From Yoonia sp. (GTDB lineage: Bacteria > Pseudomonadota > Alphaproteobacteria > Rhodobacterales > Rhodobacteraceae), in NCBI GenBank assembly GCA_029250945.1, contig JAQXEG010000017.1, forward strand, positions 19,215-83,214: a stretch of 64,000 nucleotides of DNA. Reading direction: 5' to 3'. The translations under genes were made by a program, and so were the position numbers. The notes below the pieces were generated by a model that had not been told where the DNA came from, did not search any database, and saw nothing but the letters and a program-made list of their open reading frames with translations. Every line of letters starts with the position of its first letter. Within the stretch, counting starts at the first letter, position 1. Below are positions 26,197-35,445 of this stretch, one piece after another.

Positions 26197-27201
26197 TTAC
26201 CCACCTGTGTGGGACATATGGCGGCTAACTTTTCCGGCGATTTGCTGGCGCGAATAGTCGAAATCATGGCCCTTGGGTTTCAGACCGATCGCGGCACGTA
26301 TGGCTGTTTCCAGGACGCTTTGATTCTCGGACGACCGCAGCGGGCCGCGCAGGTCTGAATGACCCTCTTGGCCCAGACATGTATAGATTTCGCCCGTGCA
26401 GGTGATCCGCACGCGGTTGCAGCTTTCGCAGAAATTATGGGACAGCGGCGTAATGAACCCAATCTTTTGCCCCGTGTCATCGACGCGGACATAGCGAGCG
26501 GGGCCGCCTGTGCGGTCGGGAAGGTCGGTCAGGGTGCCGCGCGCTTCAAGCTGCGCGCGCAGATCCTTGAGAGACCAGTATTGCCCAATCCGGTCCTCGC
26601 TGCCGAGATCGCCCATAGGCATTACCTCGATAAACGTCAGGTCAATATCGCGGGCGGCACACCAATCGGCGAGGGTGAACAATTCATCCTCGTTGAAATC
26701 CTTGAGCGCCACGGCGTTTAATTTCACACGCAAGCCCGCGGCTTGTGCGGCCTCGATCCCGCGCAGAACTTGGGGCAGGCGGCCCCAGCGGGTGACACGG
26801 GCGAATTTATCTGCGTCCAGCGTATCAAGTGATACATTCACGCGGCGCACGCCAAAATCGGCAAGCTGTTGGGCGTATTTTTCCAGTTGGCTGCCATTTG
26901 TGGTCAGTGTCAGTTCATCCAGTGCGCCGGATTTCAGATGGCGGGACATGGCCTCAAAAAATGTCATGATGCCACGGCGGACAAGTGGTTCCCCCCCGGT
27001 GATCCGCAGTTTTTTCACGCCCATACGGATGAACGCGGAACACATGCGGTCCAGTTCCTCAAGCGTGAGCAGTTCCTTTTTAGGCAGGAACGTCATGTTC
27101 TCGGACATGCAATACACACAGCGAAAATCGCAGCGATCCGTCACAGAGACGCGCAGATAATCAATGGTACGGGCGAATGGATCAATCAGTGGGGCTGTCA
27201 T
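26197..27201 (-). CDS. moaA: GTP 3',8-cyclase (molybdenum cofactor biosynthesis)
   Basis: The 334-residue radical SAM enzyme has the N-terminal cluster motif [20 protein letters not shown], the C-terminal cluster cysteines [18 protein letters not shown], and the essential C-terminal Gly-Gly tail (SHTGG). It makes the first molybdopterin intermediate from GTP together with MoaC. ATG 27201 gives [25 protein letters not shown], the usual start. Its stop codon directly abuts the stop of the broken ispZ gene. No other moa or mob gene is in the window. Confidence 0.95.
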   Translation of the reverse strand: MTAPLIDPFARTIDYLRVSVTDRCDFRCVYCMSENMTFLPKKELLTLEELDRMCSAFIRMGVKKLRITGGEPLVRRGIMTFFEAMSRHLKSGALDELTLTTNGSQLEKYAQQLADFGVRRVNVSLDTLDADKFARVTRWGRLPQVLRGIEAAQAAGLRVKLNAVALKDFNEDELFTLADWCAARDIDLTFIEVMPMGDLGSEDRIGQYWSLKDLRAQLEARGTLTDLPDRTGGPARYVRVDDTGQKIGFITPLSHNFCESCNRVRITCTGEIYTCLGQEGHSDLRGPLRSSENQSVLETAIRAAIGLKPKGHDFDYSRQQIAGKVSRHMSHTGG

Positions 27202-27288
27202 GTTAGGGAACCTAGGCTTTGGGGAAAGGCGGCGCAAGGCGCAGGTCATGTCTTGCTCCCCTCAATTACGCACAATACGGTCACGTTT

Positions 27289-27786
27289 ATGAAATATACT
27301 GTCCTTTTCTTCGTCTCGCTCTTGGCTGGCTGCACATCGCAGCAGTTTCAGGATGTTTTCGTTCCACCAACGACTGACGCGCCTGTTGTCGCAGCCGCCG
27401 TGCCCGCACCGCCCCTCGTTGAGACATTGGACCCCACACCGCCACCGCCCCCCCCGCGTGGGGCGCGAACAGTGGCCCAATTTGATACGACCACAGCAGA
27501 GGATCGGGCCGCCGCCGTCGCAGCCCCCGAACCCGCAGGTGAGACAAAGCTGGGCACAACAATTGCAACGCTCGGCTCATCCGCTGATCCGGGGATTTGG
27601 CTGAAAACGCCGCTGGTCTCCACGCTGGTGCCGGGCCGTGTTGAATTTAAGGGCAAGTCGATCAATCTGGAACTGCTCCCGTCAGGCGGGGCCGAAGGGT
27701 CGGGCAGCCAAATTAGCCTGCCTGCCATGCGCCTGCTTGATGCGCCGCTAACCGGCTTTCTGGACCTGACGGTTTATAAAGACTGA
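27289..27786 (+). CDS. Proline-rich lipoprotein
   Basis: The 165-residue protein starts MKYTVLFFVSLLAGCTSQQ, with a clear lipobox LAGC (Cys15), followed by a Pro/Ala/Val-rich spacer including PTPPPPPPRGARTVAQF and a small C-terminal domain (WLKTPLVSTLVPGRVEFKG, ISLPAMRLLDAPLTGF). Similar lipoproteins in Rhodobacteraceae are sometimes labelled D-galactarate dehydratase, which is not supported by any catalytic motif here. It likely sits in the periplasm, anchored to a membrane. Its TGA and that of the convergent gene form TGATCA at 27784-27789. Function unknown. Confidence 0.75.
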   Translation: MKYTVLFFVSLLAGCTSQQFQDVFVPPTTDAPVVAAAVPAPPLVETLDPTPPPPPPRGARTVAQFDTTTAEDRAAAVAAPEPAGETKLGTTIATLGSSADPGIWLKTPLVSTLVPGRVEFKGKSINLELLPSGGAEGSGSQISLPAMRLLDAPLTGFLDLTVYKD

Positions 27787-28461
27787 TCAGCCAAGGTTGC
27801 GGCTGGCTTCTTTGGCCGCAAACTTTTTCATCAGCTCCGCATTGGCGAACATGAAGTTGGCAACGCGGTCGTGATCATGCTTTGACAAATCGCGCAGCCA
27901 TCCGGCAATCGCGGTTTGCATCATGAAATCATGATCCACCACCAAATCGGCAGCCCATTCCATCACGCGGTCGCGGACGGCAATATCAAGCGGCTTGGGG
28001 TAATTTTGCTTAGTCCACGGCAGAGTGAACATGAACGCCGCGCGGCGGGTCCACATATGTTCTGATGTTGTCCATTCATCCAGCACGCCAATCCGCGACG
28101 GATCTGCGACAAGCCGCTTTTGACCAGCCACAGCCACCAGATCGGCCAGCACACGGGTATCAAACGTCGGCACCCAAGTGCAGATCAGGTCCCACGCGGC
28201 GTTGTCATCAGGGCGGATGCGGGCTTGGGTCAACAACTTGGCCGCAGCAATGCGCCCCTCGTGCACATTGCTGTCCCACAGGCCACTGGCCAGCGACAGG
28301 CGCGTGGCGAGATCAAGCTCTGCCCGCCATTGTTTGACAGCTGCATCAATCACGGCATTTGCGACACCAAGATAGGGGCGATCCACATTGTGGTAGGCCA
28401 CCATGTCGGGGACCTTCTGCGGGTCGGACCCAAGTTGCGCGAGCGCGGTTTCAGGCGTCAT
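27787..28461 (-). CDS. AlkD-like DNA alkylation repair protein
   Basis: The 224-residue all-helical protein matches the HEAT-like AlkC/AlkD DNA alkylation repair family: LSLASGLWDSNVHEGRIAAAKLL, AWDLICTWVPTFDTRVLADLV, MWTRRAAFMFTLPW and WAADLVVDHDFMMQTAIAGWL line up with its repeats. AlkD-type proteins excise N3- or N7-alkylated purines. The gene overlaps glmS by 4 bases and is the third gene of a glmU-glmS-alkD minus-strand unit. Substrate specificity cannot be told. Confidence 0.83.
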   Translation of the reverse strand: MTPETALAQLGSDPQKVPDMVAYHNVDRPYLGVANAVIDAAVKQWRAELDLATRLSLASGLWDSNVHEGRIAAAKLLTQARIRPDDNAAWDLICTWVPTFDTRVLADLVAVAGQKRLVADPSRIGVLDEWTTSEHMWTRRAAFMFTLPWTKQNYPKPLDIAVRDRVMEWAADLVVDHDFMMQTAIAGWLRDLSKHDHDRVANFMFANAELMKKFAAKEASRNLG

Positions 28462-30281
28462 TCGACTGTGACCGATTTGGCAAGGTTGCGGGGTTGGTCG
28501 ATATCGGTGCCTTTGGCAATCGCGGTGTGATAGGCGAGCAATTGCGCAGGCACAGCATATAAAATCGGGGCAAGAAAATCATCAATCTCGGGCAGGATGA
28601 TCGTGTCGAGCACACCGTGCGCGGCCTCTTGTGCGCCTTTCTGATCGGTGATCAAGATCACCTGACCGCCACGCGCCATCGCCTCTTGCATGTTGGAAAC
28701 TGTTTTCTCGAACAGGCTGTCACGCGGCGCCATCACGATGATTGGCACGTGCTTGTCGACAAGTGCGATTGGGCCATGCTTCAGCTCACCTGATGCATAA
28801 GCTTCGGCGTGGATGTAGCTGATTTCCTTTAGCTTTAGCGCACCTTCATGCGCTAGTGGATACATCGCGCCGCGGCCCAAGAATAGGATATCGCGTGCTT
28901 CGGCAAGTTTGCTTGCGACCGATTTGGATTTCTCCTCGATCGCCAATGCGGTGTTGATGACACCGGGCATGGCGCGCAGCGCTGACAGCTTTTCAGCCAG
29001 ATCAGCGTCCGTGATGCGGCCCATGTCCTTGGCCACCTTCAACGCCAAAAGCGCGAGGGTGGTTAGCTGGCAGGTAAACGCCTTGGTTGAGGCCACGCCA
29101 ATTTCGGCGCCTGCAAGGATCGGCAGCGCCAGATCGCTTTCACGCGCGATCGAGCTTTCGGGCACGTTCACAACCGAGATGATTTTATCCGCTTTGCCTT
29201 GGGTATAGCGCAGCGCGGCCAGCGTATCGGCGGTTTCGCCGGATTGGCTGACGAACAGGGCAACGGTGCCCTTTGTGATCGGCGGCTCGCGGTAGCGGAA
29301 TTCGGATGCCACGTCGATCTCCACTGGGATGCGGGCGATTTGTTCGAACCAGTATTTTGCAACGAAACATGCGTAAAACGCCGTGCCGCATGCGACCATT
29401 GTCAGACGCTCAACCTTGGTAAAGTCGATGCCCGGATCGGGCAGGGTGACGGTTGTGGCGTCTGGGTCGATGTAGTGGGACAGCGCACCTTGTAGAACAG
29501 TTGGCTGCTCTGCGATTTCCTTGGCCATAAAGTGTTTATAATCGCCTTTGTCGGACGATGCGGCGTCGATTGTGATCGTCTTCTTTTTGCGATTGGCCAG
29601 ATTGCCGTTGCTGTCACGAATTTCCAGCGATGTGCGGGTCAAAACGGCCCAATCACCTTCGTCAAGATAGGTCACTTGATCGGTCATCGGCGCAAGCGCG
29701 ATGGCGTCGGAGCCAACAAACATTTCGCCGTCGCCGTGCCCGATGGCAAGAGGGGATCCCTTGCGTGCTGCGATGATCAGATCGTTTTCACCGTCAAACA
29801 AGAAGCAAAGTGCATAGGCCCCTTCGAGCCGCGCGATGGTCGCTTGCGATGCTTCGATTGGGGACATGCCCTGATCGCGGAAATATTGCGCCATCAGTGC
29901 GACAGTTTCCGTATCCGTGTCTGTCTGATAAGTGATACCTTTTTCGGCCAAAAACGCACGAAGTTCGCGGAAATTTTCGATGATCCCGTTGTGCACAACC
30001 GCAACGCCGCCCGCCTGATGGGGGTGGGCGTTGATGACATTGGGCACGCCGTGTGTGGCCCAACGCGTATGCCCGATGCCGGATTTGCCAGCCAGCGGGT
30101 CATGCACCAGCGTATCGGACAGGTTCACAAGCTTGCCGATGGCGCGTCGGCGGTCCAGCGTTTCGCCATTGATCGTCGCAATACCCGCGCTGTCGTAGCC
30201 GCGATATTCTAGCCGTTTCAATGCCTCAACAAGGATTGGCGCTGCTTCGTGATCGCTTAGGACCCCTACAATTCCGCACAT
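28458..30281 (-). CDS. glmS: Glutamine-fructose-6-phosphate aminotransferase (isomerizing)
   Basis: The 607-residue enzyme begins MCGIVGVLSDHEAAPILVE, where Cys2 is the glutaminase nucleophile, with RWATHGVPNVINAHPH and GIIENFRELR following. The synthase half has two SIS domains (CGTAFYACFVAKYWFEQ, SQSGETADTLAALRY, LGRGAMYPLAHEGALKLKEISYIHAEAY) and ends with the characteristic DQPRNLAKSVTVE. It makes glucosamine-6-phosphate for UDP-GlcNAc. It follows glmU after 1 base, so the two key enzymes are co-expressed. No glmS ribozyme is expected or seen in this lineage. Confidence 0.98.
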   Translation of the reverse strand: MCGIVGVLSDHEAAPILVEALKRLEYRGYDSAGIATINGETLDRRRAIGKLVNLSDTLVHDPLAGKSGIGHTRWATHGVPNVINAHPHQAGGVAVVHNGIIENFRELRAFLAEKGITYQTDTDTETVALMAQYFRDQGMSPIEASQATIARLEGAYALCFLFDGENDLIIAARKGSPLAIGHGDGEMFVGSDAIALAPMTDQVTYLDEGDWAVLTRTSLEIRDSNGNLANRKKKTITIDAASSDKGDYKHFMAKEIAEQPTVLQGALSHYIDPDATTVTLPDPGIDFTKVERLTMVACGTAFYACFVAKYWFEQIARIPVEIDVASEFRYREPPITKGTVALFVSQSGETADTLAALRYTQGKADKIISVVNVPESSIARESDLALPILAGAEIGVASTKAFTCQLTTLALLALKVAKDMGRITDADLAEKLSALRAMPGVINTALAIEEKSKSVASKLAEARDILFLGRGAMYPLAHEGALKLKEISYIHAEAYASGELKHGPIALVDKHVPIIVMAPRDSLFEKTVSNMQEAMARGGQVILITDQKGAQEAAHGVLDTIILPEIDDFLAPILYAVPAQLLAYHTAIAKGTDIDQPRNLAKSVTVE

Positions 30282-30282
30282 T

Positions 30283-31635
30283 TTAGGACCTTTTTTCTTG
30301 TTTTGCTTTGAGATTCTTTAACTTTTCGAACATTTTGACCGCAAAGCCTATTTTGTTTTCTTGTCGCGCACGTCCAACACCGAGTGCGCCATCTGGCACG
30401 TCTTTGGTCACGACCGACCCGCTGCCCGTCATTGCATTGTCGCCGATTTTGACGGGTGCGACGAGCATAGTGTTCGATCCGATGAACGCATCTTCGCCGA
30501 TGACTGTGCGATGTTTGAACACGCCGTCATAGTTGCACGTGATCGTGCCTGCGCCGATATTTGCACGTGCGCCGATATCGGCATCACCGATGTAAGTGAG
30601 GTGGTTAACCTTGGCGCCTGTTGCGATGATCGACTTTTTCACCTCAACAAAGTTACCGATGTGTACATCTTCCTGAAGCTCGGCACCGGGGCGGAGCCGT
30701 GCGTAGGGGCCGACTGTGGCCCCTTGGGATACGTGGCATCCCTCAAGGTGGGAAAATGCGCGGATACGTGCATTGGATTCGACCGTTACGCCGTTGGCGA
30801 AGACGACATTCTGTTCCACAATCGCATCGCGACCGATGACGGTATCATGGGCGAAGAAGACTGTGTCAGGCGCGGTCAGGATGACCCCATCCTCTAGCGT
30901 ATCGCGACGCGCGCGGGCTTGAAAGTCAGCTTCTGCGGAGACGAGTTCCGCGCGGGCGTTCACGCCAAGTGTCTCGGCCTCATCACATGCGACGACGGTG
31001 GCTGACAGCCCCTTGTCACGGCCGATGGCGATGATGTCGGTGAGGTAGTATTCGCCGGATGCGTTGTCGTTGTCCACAACCTCAATCAGATCAAACAGCG
31101 TTTGGGATTTTGACATTATAACCCCGCTATTACAAAGTGTTACGGCTCGTTCTTCATCTGATGCATCTTTGAATTCGACGATCCGTTCGAGCGTGTCACC
31201 TTGCGTGATCAAACGCCCATATTTGCCCGGATCCTTGGCGTTAAAGCCCAGCACGATAATGTCGTGGTTGGCGCGTGCCTCGGCCATCGCTGTCAGCGTT
31301 TCGGGCCGGATAAATGGCGTATCGCCGTACAGAACAACAGCGTCCCCCGCAAACCCAGCGAGCGCATCCTTGGCCTGTGCAACTGCGTGGGCGGTGCCGA
31401 GCTGTTCGGTTTGCAATACAACCTGTGCATCGGGATCGTGGTCCAACGCCGCGGCCTCGACCAGATCCGCGCCGTGGCCTGCCACGATGATTGTTTGATC
31501 GGGCGAAAGTCCCGCACCAGCCTTCATCGCGTGGACGATCATGGGCGCCCCGCCAATTGGGTGTAGTACTTTGGGCAGGTCGGATTTCATGCGGGTGCCT
31601 TTGCCAGCCCCCAGAATGATTAAAGCAGTGTTCAT
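30283..31635 (-). CDS. glmU: Bifunctional UDP-N-acetylglucosamine pyrophosphorylase / glucosamine-1-phosphate acetyltransferase
   Basis: The 450-residue protein has the uridyltransferase motif LGAGKGTRMKSDLPKVLHP at the N-terminus, YGDTPFIRPETL, GEYYLTDIIAI, and a C-terminal left-handed beta-helix with hexapeptide repeats (VEVKKSIIATGAKVNHLTYI, GAGTITCNYDGVFKHRTVIG). It performs the last two steps to UDP-GlcNAc in the cytosol, feeding peptidoglycan and LPS. First gene of the glmU-glmS-alkD unit, divergent from the phosphatase gene. Confidence 0.97.
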   Translation of the reverse strand: MNTALIILGAGKGTRMKSDLPKVLHPIGGAPMIVHAMKAGAGLSPDQTIIVAGHGADLVEAAALDHDPDAQVVLQTEQLGTAHAVAQAKDALAGFAGDAVVLYGDTPFIRPETLTAMAEARANHDIIVLGFNAKDPGKYGRLITQGDTLERIVEFKDASDEERAVTLCNSGVIMSKSQTLFDLIEVVDNDNASGEYYLTDIIAIGRDKGLSATVVACDEAETLGVNARAELVSAEADFQARARRDTLEDGVILTAPDTVFFAHDTVIGRDAIVEQNVVFANGVTVESNARIRAFSHLEGCHVSQGATVGPYARLRPGAELQEDVHIGNFVEVKKSIIATGAKVNHLTYIGDADIGARANIGAGTITCNYDGVFKHRTVIGEDAFIGSNTMLVAPVKIGDNAMTGSGSVVTKDVPDGALGVGRARQENKIGFAVKMFEKLKNLKAKQEKRS

Positions 31636-31753
31636 ATTTACAAATTGCCTATTGATTTTCGGGTCTTCTACCTGACGGGGGGGGATTATCGCAAGTGTAG
31701 GGGGTTCAAATCTGATTTCGGATCGTTACAGATTACGGGAGAATTGCGACAGG

Positions 31754-32428
31754 ATGACAAAAATGGCGACGGTTGTATTTGATTTGGACGGCACCCTTGC
31801 TGATACAAGTGGTGATCTGTTGGCGGCAGCGAATGCGTGTTTCCGCGATTTGGGCTTGGGCGATTTGCTGGACGCCGCTGATAAGGGCACCGCGCTAAAG
31901 GGTGGGCGGGCCATGCTGCGGCTGGGCTTTAGCCGTGTCACCGGATTTGATGAAACCCATGTGGACGCACAGTATCAGCCATTGCTGGATGCCTATGCCC
32001 GCGCGATCGACACCCACACGTTCCTTTACGATGGGGCGATGGACGCCGTGCGTGATCTAAAGGCGGCAGGGTATAAGGTCGCGATCTGCACCAACAAGCC
32101 CGAAGGCTTGGCCGAGACGTTGATGACCAGCCTTGGCGTGCGCGATGAATTTGCGGCTCTTTTGGGGGCGGATACGCTACCTGTGCGCAAACCTGATCCC
32201 GAACATTTGTTTGAAACCGTACGCCGTGCGGGGGGTGATCCGGCGCGGTGTCTGCTGGTCGGTGACACAGTGACTGACCGTGATACGTCCAAAAACGCGG
32301 GCATGCCGTCCATTTTGGTGACCTTTGGCCCATCGGGGGATGATATGGCAGCCTTGCAGCCCGAGGGGATGATCAATCATTACAGCGAATTGATGGACGA
32401 AGTGCGCCGCCTGATCGGGCCTGCGTAA
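31754..32428 (+). CDS. gph: HAD-IA hydrolase, phosphoglycolate phosphatase-like
   Basis: The 224-residue protein has the HAD nucleophile motif VFDLDGTLADT (residues 7-17), motif II in VAICTNKPEGL, the lysine of motif III (VRKPDPEHL), and motif IV LLVGDTVTDRDTSKNAG. The cap after motif I is of the helical subclass IA. Phosphoglycolate phosphatase is the usual call in this family, but other phosphate esters are possible. The start ATG is preceded by GACAGGATGACA. It is divergent from glmU. Confidence 0.82.
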   Translation: MTKMATVVFDLDGTLADTSGDLLAAANACFRDLGLGDLLDAADKGTALKGGRAMLRLGFSRVTGFDETHVDAQYQPLLDAYARAIDTHTFLYDGAMDAVRDLKAAGYKVAICTNKPEGLAETLMTSLGVRDEFAALLGADTLPVRKPDPEHLFETVRRAGGDPARCLLVGDTVTDRDTSKNAGMPSILVTFGPSGDDMAALQPEGMINHYSELMDEVRRLIGPA

Positions 32429-32470
32429 TCCGGGATTGACGCGCCGCACGACACCCCCCAATGTCCGCCC

Positions 32471-33664
32471 ATGACACAGAATTTCACCGGTAGTTTCACC
32501 CAGCAAGAACCGATCCCGCAGGCGGGATTAGATGCGGCCATGGCCGTGATGCAGCATGGCCGTTTGCACCGCTACAATACCGCCGGTGATGAGATTGCCG
32601 AGGCCGCGTTGCTCGAAGAGGAATTCGCGTCCCAGACGGGCGCGCAATTCTGCCTTGCGGTGGCGTCGGGTGGTTACGCGATGACGACAGCCTTGCGCGC
32701 CTGCGGCGTCGGCCACGGCGACCGTGTTTTGACCAATGCGTTCACGCTGGCCCCTGTGCCGGGCGCGATTGCAGCGGTCGGGGCGGCGCCCGTGTTCGTC
32801 GGCGTGACAGAGGATCTGGTCATTGATCTGGATGATCTGGCCGCAAAGCTGGACCAGGCAAAGGTGCTGTTGCTGTCCCATATGCGCGGCCACATCTGCG
32901 ATATGCGCAAGCTGATGGCGTTGTGCGATGCCGCTGGCGTCACCGTGATCGAGGATTGCGCACATACAATGGGTGCCGCATGGGATGGTATCTCATCGGG
33001 GCGCTGGGGCAAATTCGGCTGTTATTCGACGCAAACCTATAAGCATGTGAATTCTGGCGAGGGTGGTTTGCTGATTTCCGACGATGCGACGGGTATGGCC
33101 CGCGCGATTATGCTGTCGGGCAGCTATATGCTGTTTGAAAAACACCGCGCCGCCCCGCCGCCCGAGACGTTCGCGCAAATCAAATATGAGACGCCTAATA
33201 TCTCTGGCCGGATGGATAATTTGCGTGCCGCGATCCTGCGCCCGCAGTTGCGTGATCTGGACACCCAAGCGCGGCGTTGGAATGACCGTTATGATGTGCT
33301 GGCCGCAGGGTTGGCGGATGTAACGCGCCTGACCCTGCCGCACCGCCCGCCAGAGGAAAATTTCGTCGCCTCATCATTCCAGTTCCTGTTGCTGGATTGG
33401 GATAAGGACAAGGTGCAGCAGGTTCTGCAACGCTGTGCCGCACGCGGTGTCGAGTTGAAGTGGTTCGGCGGCGCAGAGCCGACAGGGTTTACCAGCCGCT
33501 ATGACAGTTGGCGCTATGCTGCGTCGGAACCGCTGCCTAATTCGGACCGGATTCTTGCGGGGATCGTGGATATGCGTCTGCCGCTGACCTTTAGTTTGGA
33601 TGACTGTGCGCTGATCGCCCAGATTATCCGCGCCGAGGTTATGGCGGTCTATCAAGCGGCGTGA
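32471..33664 (+). CDS. DegT/DnrJ/EryC1-family PLP aminotransferase
   Basis: The 397-residue protein is a fold-type I sugar aminotransferase-like enzyme: AVASGGYAMTTALRACGVGHGDRVL near the N-terminus, SHMRGHICDMRKLMALCD, VIEDCAHTMGAAWDG with the cofactor Asp, and the Schiff-base Lys in YSTQTYKHVNSGEGGLL. DegT proteins usually aminate keto-sugars for LPS or secondary metabolites. No sugar-nucleotide genes surround it, so its substrate is open. It overlaps the following gene by 4 bases (GTGA). Confidence 0.83.
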   Translation: MTQNFTGSFTQQEPIPQAGLDAAMAVMQHGRLHRYNTAGDEIAEAALLEEEFASQTGAQFCLAVASGGYAMTTALRACGVGHGDRVLTNAFTLAPVPGAIAAVGAAPVFVGVTEDLVIDLDDLAAKLDQAKVLLLSHMRGHICDMRKLMALCDAAGVTVIEDCAHTMGAAWDGISSGRWGKFGCYSTQTYKHVNSGEGGLLISDDATGMARAIMLSGSYMLFEKHRAAPPPETFAQIKYETPNISGRMDNLRAAILRPQLRDLDTQARRWNDRYDVLAAGLADVTRLTLPHRPPEENFVASSFQFLLLDWDKDKVQQVLQRCAARGVELKWFGGAEPTGFTSRYDSWRYAASEPLPNSDRILAGIVDMRLPLTFSLDDCALIAQIIRAEVMAVYQAA

Positions 33665-34254
33665 CCGACCGGCCAGATATTGCAGATTGCCCCGATGCCG
33701 CGACGTTTCGGCAGTGGTATTACCTCAAATCCGAGTTGATGGATTTCGCGCGCAAGCAAGGCCCGCAGACCAGTGGCGAGAAATTCGATATTGCGGATCG
33801 CATCGCTTATTTTCTGGATCATGGCACCCCGCCACCCAAGGCGAAACGCGCCAAGGTTACATCGACGTTTGATTGGTCAACCGCGGCGCTGTCTGACGAT
33901 ACGGCCATCACAGACAGTTATCGCAATGGCCAGAATGTGCGCCGCTACTTTACCCAGCATATCCCGCAGTTTGCGTTTTCCATTCGCCTGATGGACTGGA
34001 TGAAGGCGAATACGGGCAAGACGCTGGCCGATGCTGTGGTGGTTGCCAAACAGATCGCCGCGGATAAACAGGCGGGGATAAAAGAGCCCGATCAGCCGCA
34101 TAATCAGTACAACGCTTATACCCGTGCCTATGTTGAGCCCTGTCCCGATGGCACACAGGCGGAGATGCGTGCGCTTTGGGCCGCGCGGCGCGAAAAGCGG
34201 GGGCCATATGTGTATGATCCCGCCGATCTGGACCTTGTGCGGGGCAAGAAATAG
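33661..34254 (+). CDS. Hypothetical protein with SAP-like N-terminus and DUF6434-like region
   Basis: The 197-residue protein starts at GTG 33661, overlapping the aminotransferase stop. Residues 10-50 (FRQWYYLKSELMDFARKQG..GEKFDIADRIAYFLD) look like a SAP helix-turn-helix used for nucleic-acid contact; residues 65-125 contain TSTFDWSTAALSDDTAITDSY and QFAFSIRLMDWMKANTGKTL, the pattern of DUF6434. No catalytic motif is seen. Function unknown; a DNA-binding role is inference. It ends in a basic segment (ARREKRG). Confidence 0.68.
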   Translation: MTDRPDIADCPDAATFRQWYYLKSELMDFARKQGPQTSGEKFDIADRIAYFLDHGTPPPKAKRAKVTSTFDWSTAALSDDTAITDSYRNGQNVRRYFTQHIPQFAFSIRLMDWMKANTGKTLADAVVVAKQIAADKQAGIKEPDQPHNQYNAYTRAYVEPCPDGTQAEMRALWAARREKRGPYVYDPADLDLVRGKK

Positions 34255-34285
34255 CTAGACTTTGCGCAGCCTGCGTTCCTATGAA

Positions 34286-34299
34286 TGAACATCTGTTCA
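34286..34299. promoter_or_regulatory. Palindrome TGAACA-TC-TGTTCA upstream of the isovaleryl-CoA dehydrogenase gene
   Basis: A 14-base inverted repeat with 6-bp arms lies 20 bases before the likely start ATG 34319, within a 49-base intergenic gap. It resembles operator sites of TetR-type regulators. It is an operator candidate only; no regulator gene is adjacent. Confidence 0.45.
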
Positions 34300-34318
34300 A
34301 TTAATGTCGGAAAGCCTG

Positions 34319-35152
34319 ATGTTTAACGCCACACTGCGGTTTGATCTGGGCGATGACACCAACGCATTGCGCGATTTGGTGCATGACTGGGCGCAGACCC
34401 GCGTCCGCCCGATGGCACAGCAGATTGATGCGGATAATCTGTTTCCCGCCGAACTTTGGTCTGAAATGGGCGCGCTTGGCCTACTGGGCGTCACGGTGCC
34501 AGCTGAATTTGGCGGGGCGGGCATGTCCTATCTCGCCCACACCGTCGCGGTTGAAGAGATCGCGCGCGCCAGCGCCTCTGTCGCGTTGTCCTATGGGGCG
34601 CATTCCAACCTGTGCGTGAATCAGATTAACCTGAACGGATCACCCGCGCAGAAGCAGGCGTTCCTGCCCAAGCTGGTGTCAGGTGACCACGTCGGCGCGC
34701 TTGCCATGTCAGAGGCGGGGGCAGGATCCGACGTTGTGTCCATTTCGTTGCGTGCGGACAAGCGGAACGATCACTACCGTTTGAATGGTAATAAATACTG
34801 GATCACCAACGGGCCTGGCGCCCAAACCCTGATCGTCTATGCCAAGACCGACCCTGATGCGGGTGCCAAGGGCATCACGGCGTTTTTGATCGACAAGGAT
34901 ATGGCCGGATTTTCCACCAGCCCGCATTTCGACAAGCTGGGGATGCACGGGTCCAACACGGCAGAGCTGATATTTGACGATGTCGCTGTGCCGTTTGACA
35001 ATGTGCTGGGGGCCGAAGGGCGCGGCGCGGGGTTCCTTGCCGATGCGCCCGTTGCACGGATTTTCCGTGACGCAAAGCTGATGGAAATCGGGGCAGGGAC
35101 GTCGGAAATCCGCCGGATGCTGATCGGGCGCGAAATGATGGGGGCCATGTGA
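34319..35152 (+). pseudogene. ivd: Isovaleryl-CoA dehydrogenase with in-frame internal deletion
   Basis: The 277-residue frame encodes the N-terminal two-thirds of an acyl-CoA dehydrogenase (ALSYGAHSNLCVNQINLNG, ALAMSEAGAGSDVVSISLRA, YWITNGPGAQTLIVYAKT, FDKLGMHGSNTAELIFDDV) and its very end (GFLADAPVARIFRDAKLMEI, GAGTSEIRRMLIGRE). At NVLGAEGRGA/GFLADAP (about 35030) roughly 105 residues of the usual about 387 are missing without breaking the frame. The lost part contains most of the C-terminal helical domain including the catalytic Glu region of isovaleryl-CoA dehydrogenases. Leucine breakdown at this step should fail. ATG 34319 (MFNATLRFDLG) fits homologues and has GGAAAG 5 bases before; ATG 34304 is also in frame. 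Confidence 0.87.
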
Positions 35153-35445
35153 TGCCCCGTGTTCTGTGGTTTCTACCCGTTGGGTTGTTGATCGTGTTCG
35201 CGGGCTATGTCGGGTTTCGCATGGGCCAATCCGTGACCGAGACCGAGATTATCACCGGCATAGCTAACCACTACGCCCAAAGCCACGGTGGCGATCCCGC
35301 TGATTGCATCGGCCGCCAAGGCACTGCGGACGGTGTGTTCGTCGAAGTGATCTGCCTGAATGCCGATGGCGTGGGCTATGCATTTGATGTGAACGAACGC
35401 GGGCGCCTATTGGCCACCCGCCGCATGACAGGACAGATGACATGA
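35152..35445 (+). CDS. Small membrane-anchored hypothetical protein
   Basis: The 97-residue protein has one N-terminal membrane helix (VLWFLPVGLLIVFAGYVGF) and a periplasmic part with a Cys pair (ADCIGRQG, FVEVICLNADG) that could form a disulfide. It starts at ATG 35152, overlapping the ivd stop by one base (TGATG), and overlaps the next gene by 4 bases. No family recognised. It may be co-expressed with the neighbouring LprI-like gene. Confidence 0.65.
   Translation: MPRVLWFLPVGLLIVFAGYVGFRMGQSVTETEIITGIANHYAQSHGGDPADCIGRQGTADGVFVEVICLNADGVGYAFDVNERGRLLATRRMTGQMT

Noticed and set aside
26069..26257. Separate small ORF after the IspZ stop
   Set aside because: It is the continuation of ispZ beyond the nonsense codon, not an independent gene.
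31690..31725. tRNA T-arm-like sequence (GGGGGTTCAAATC) between glmU and gph
   Set aside because: No matching T-stem, anticodon arm or acceptor stem can be folded around it.
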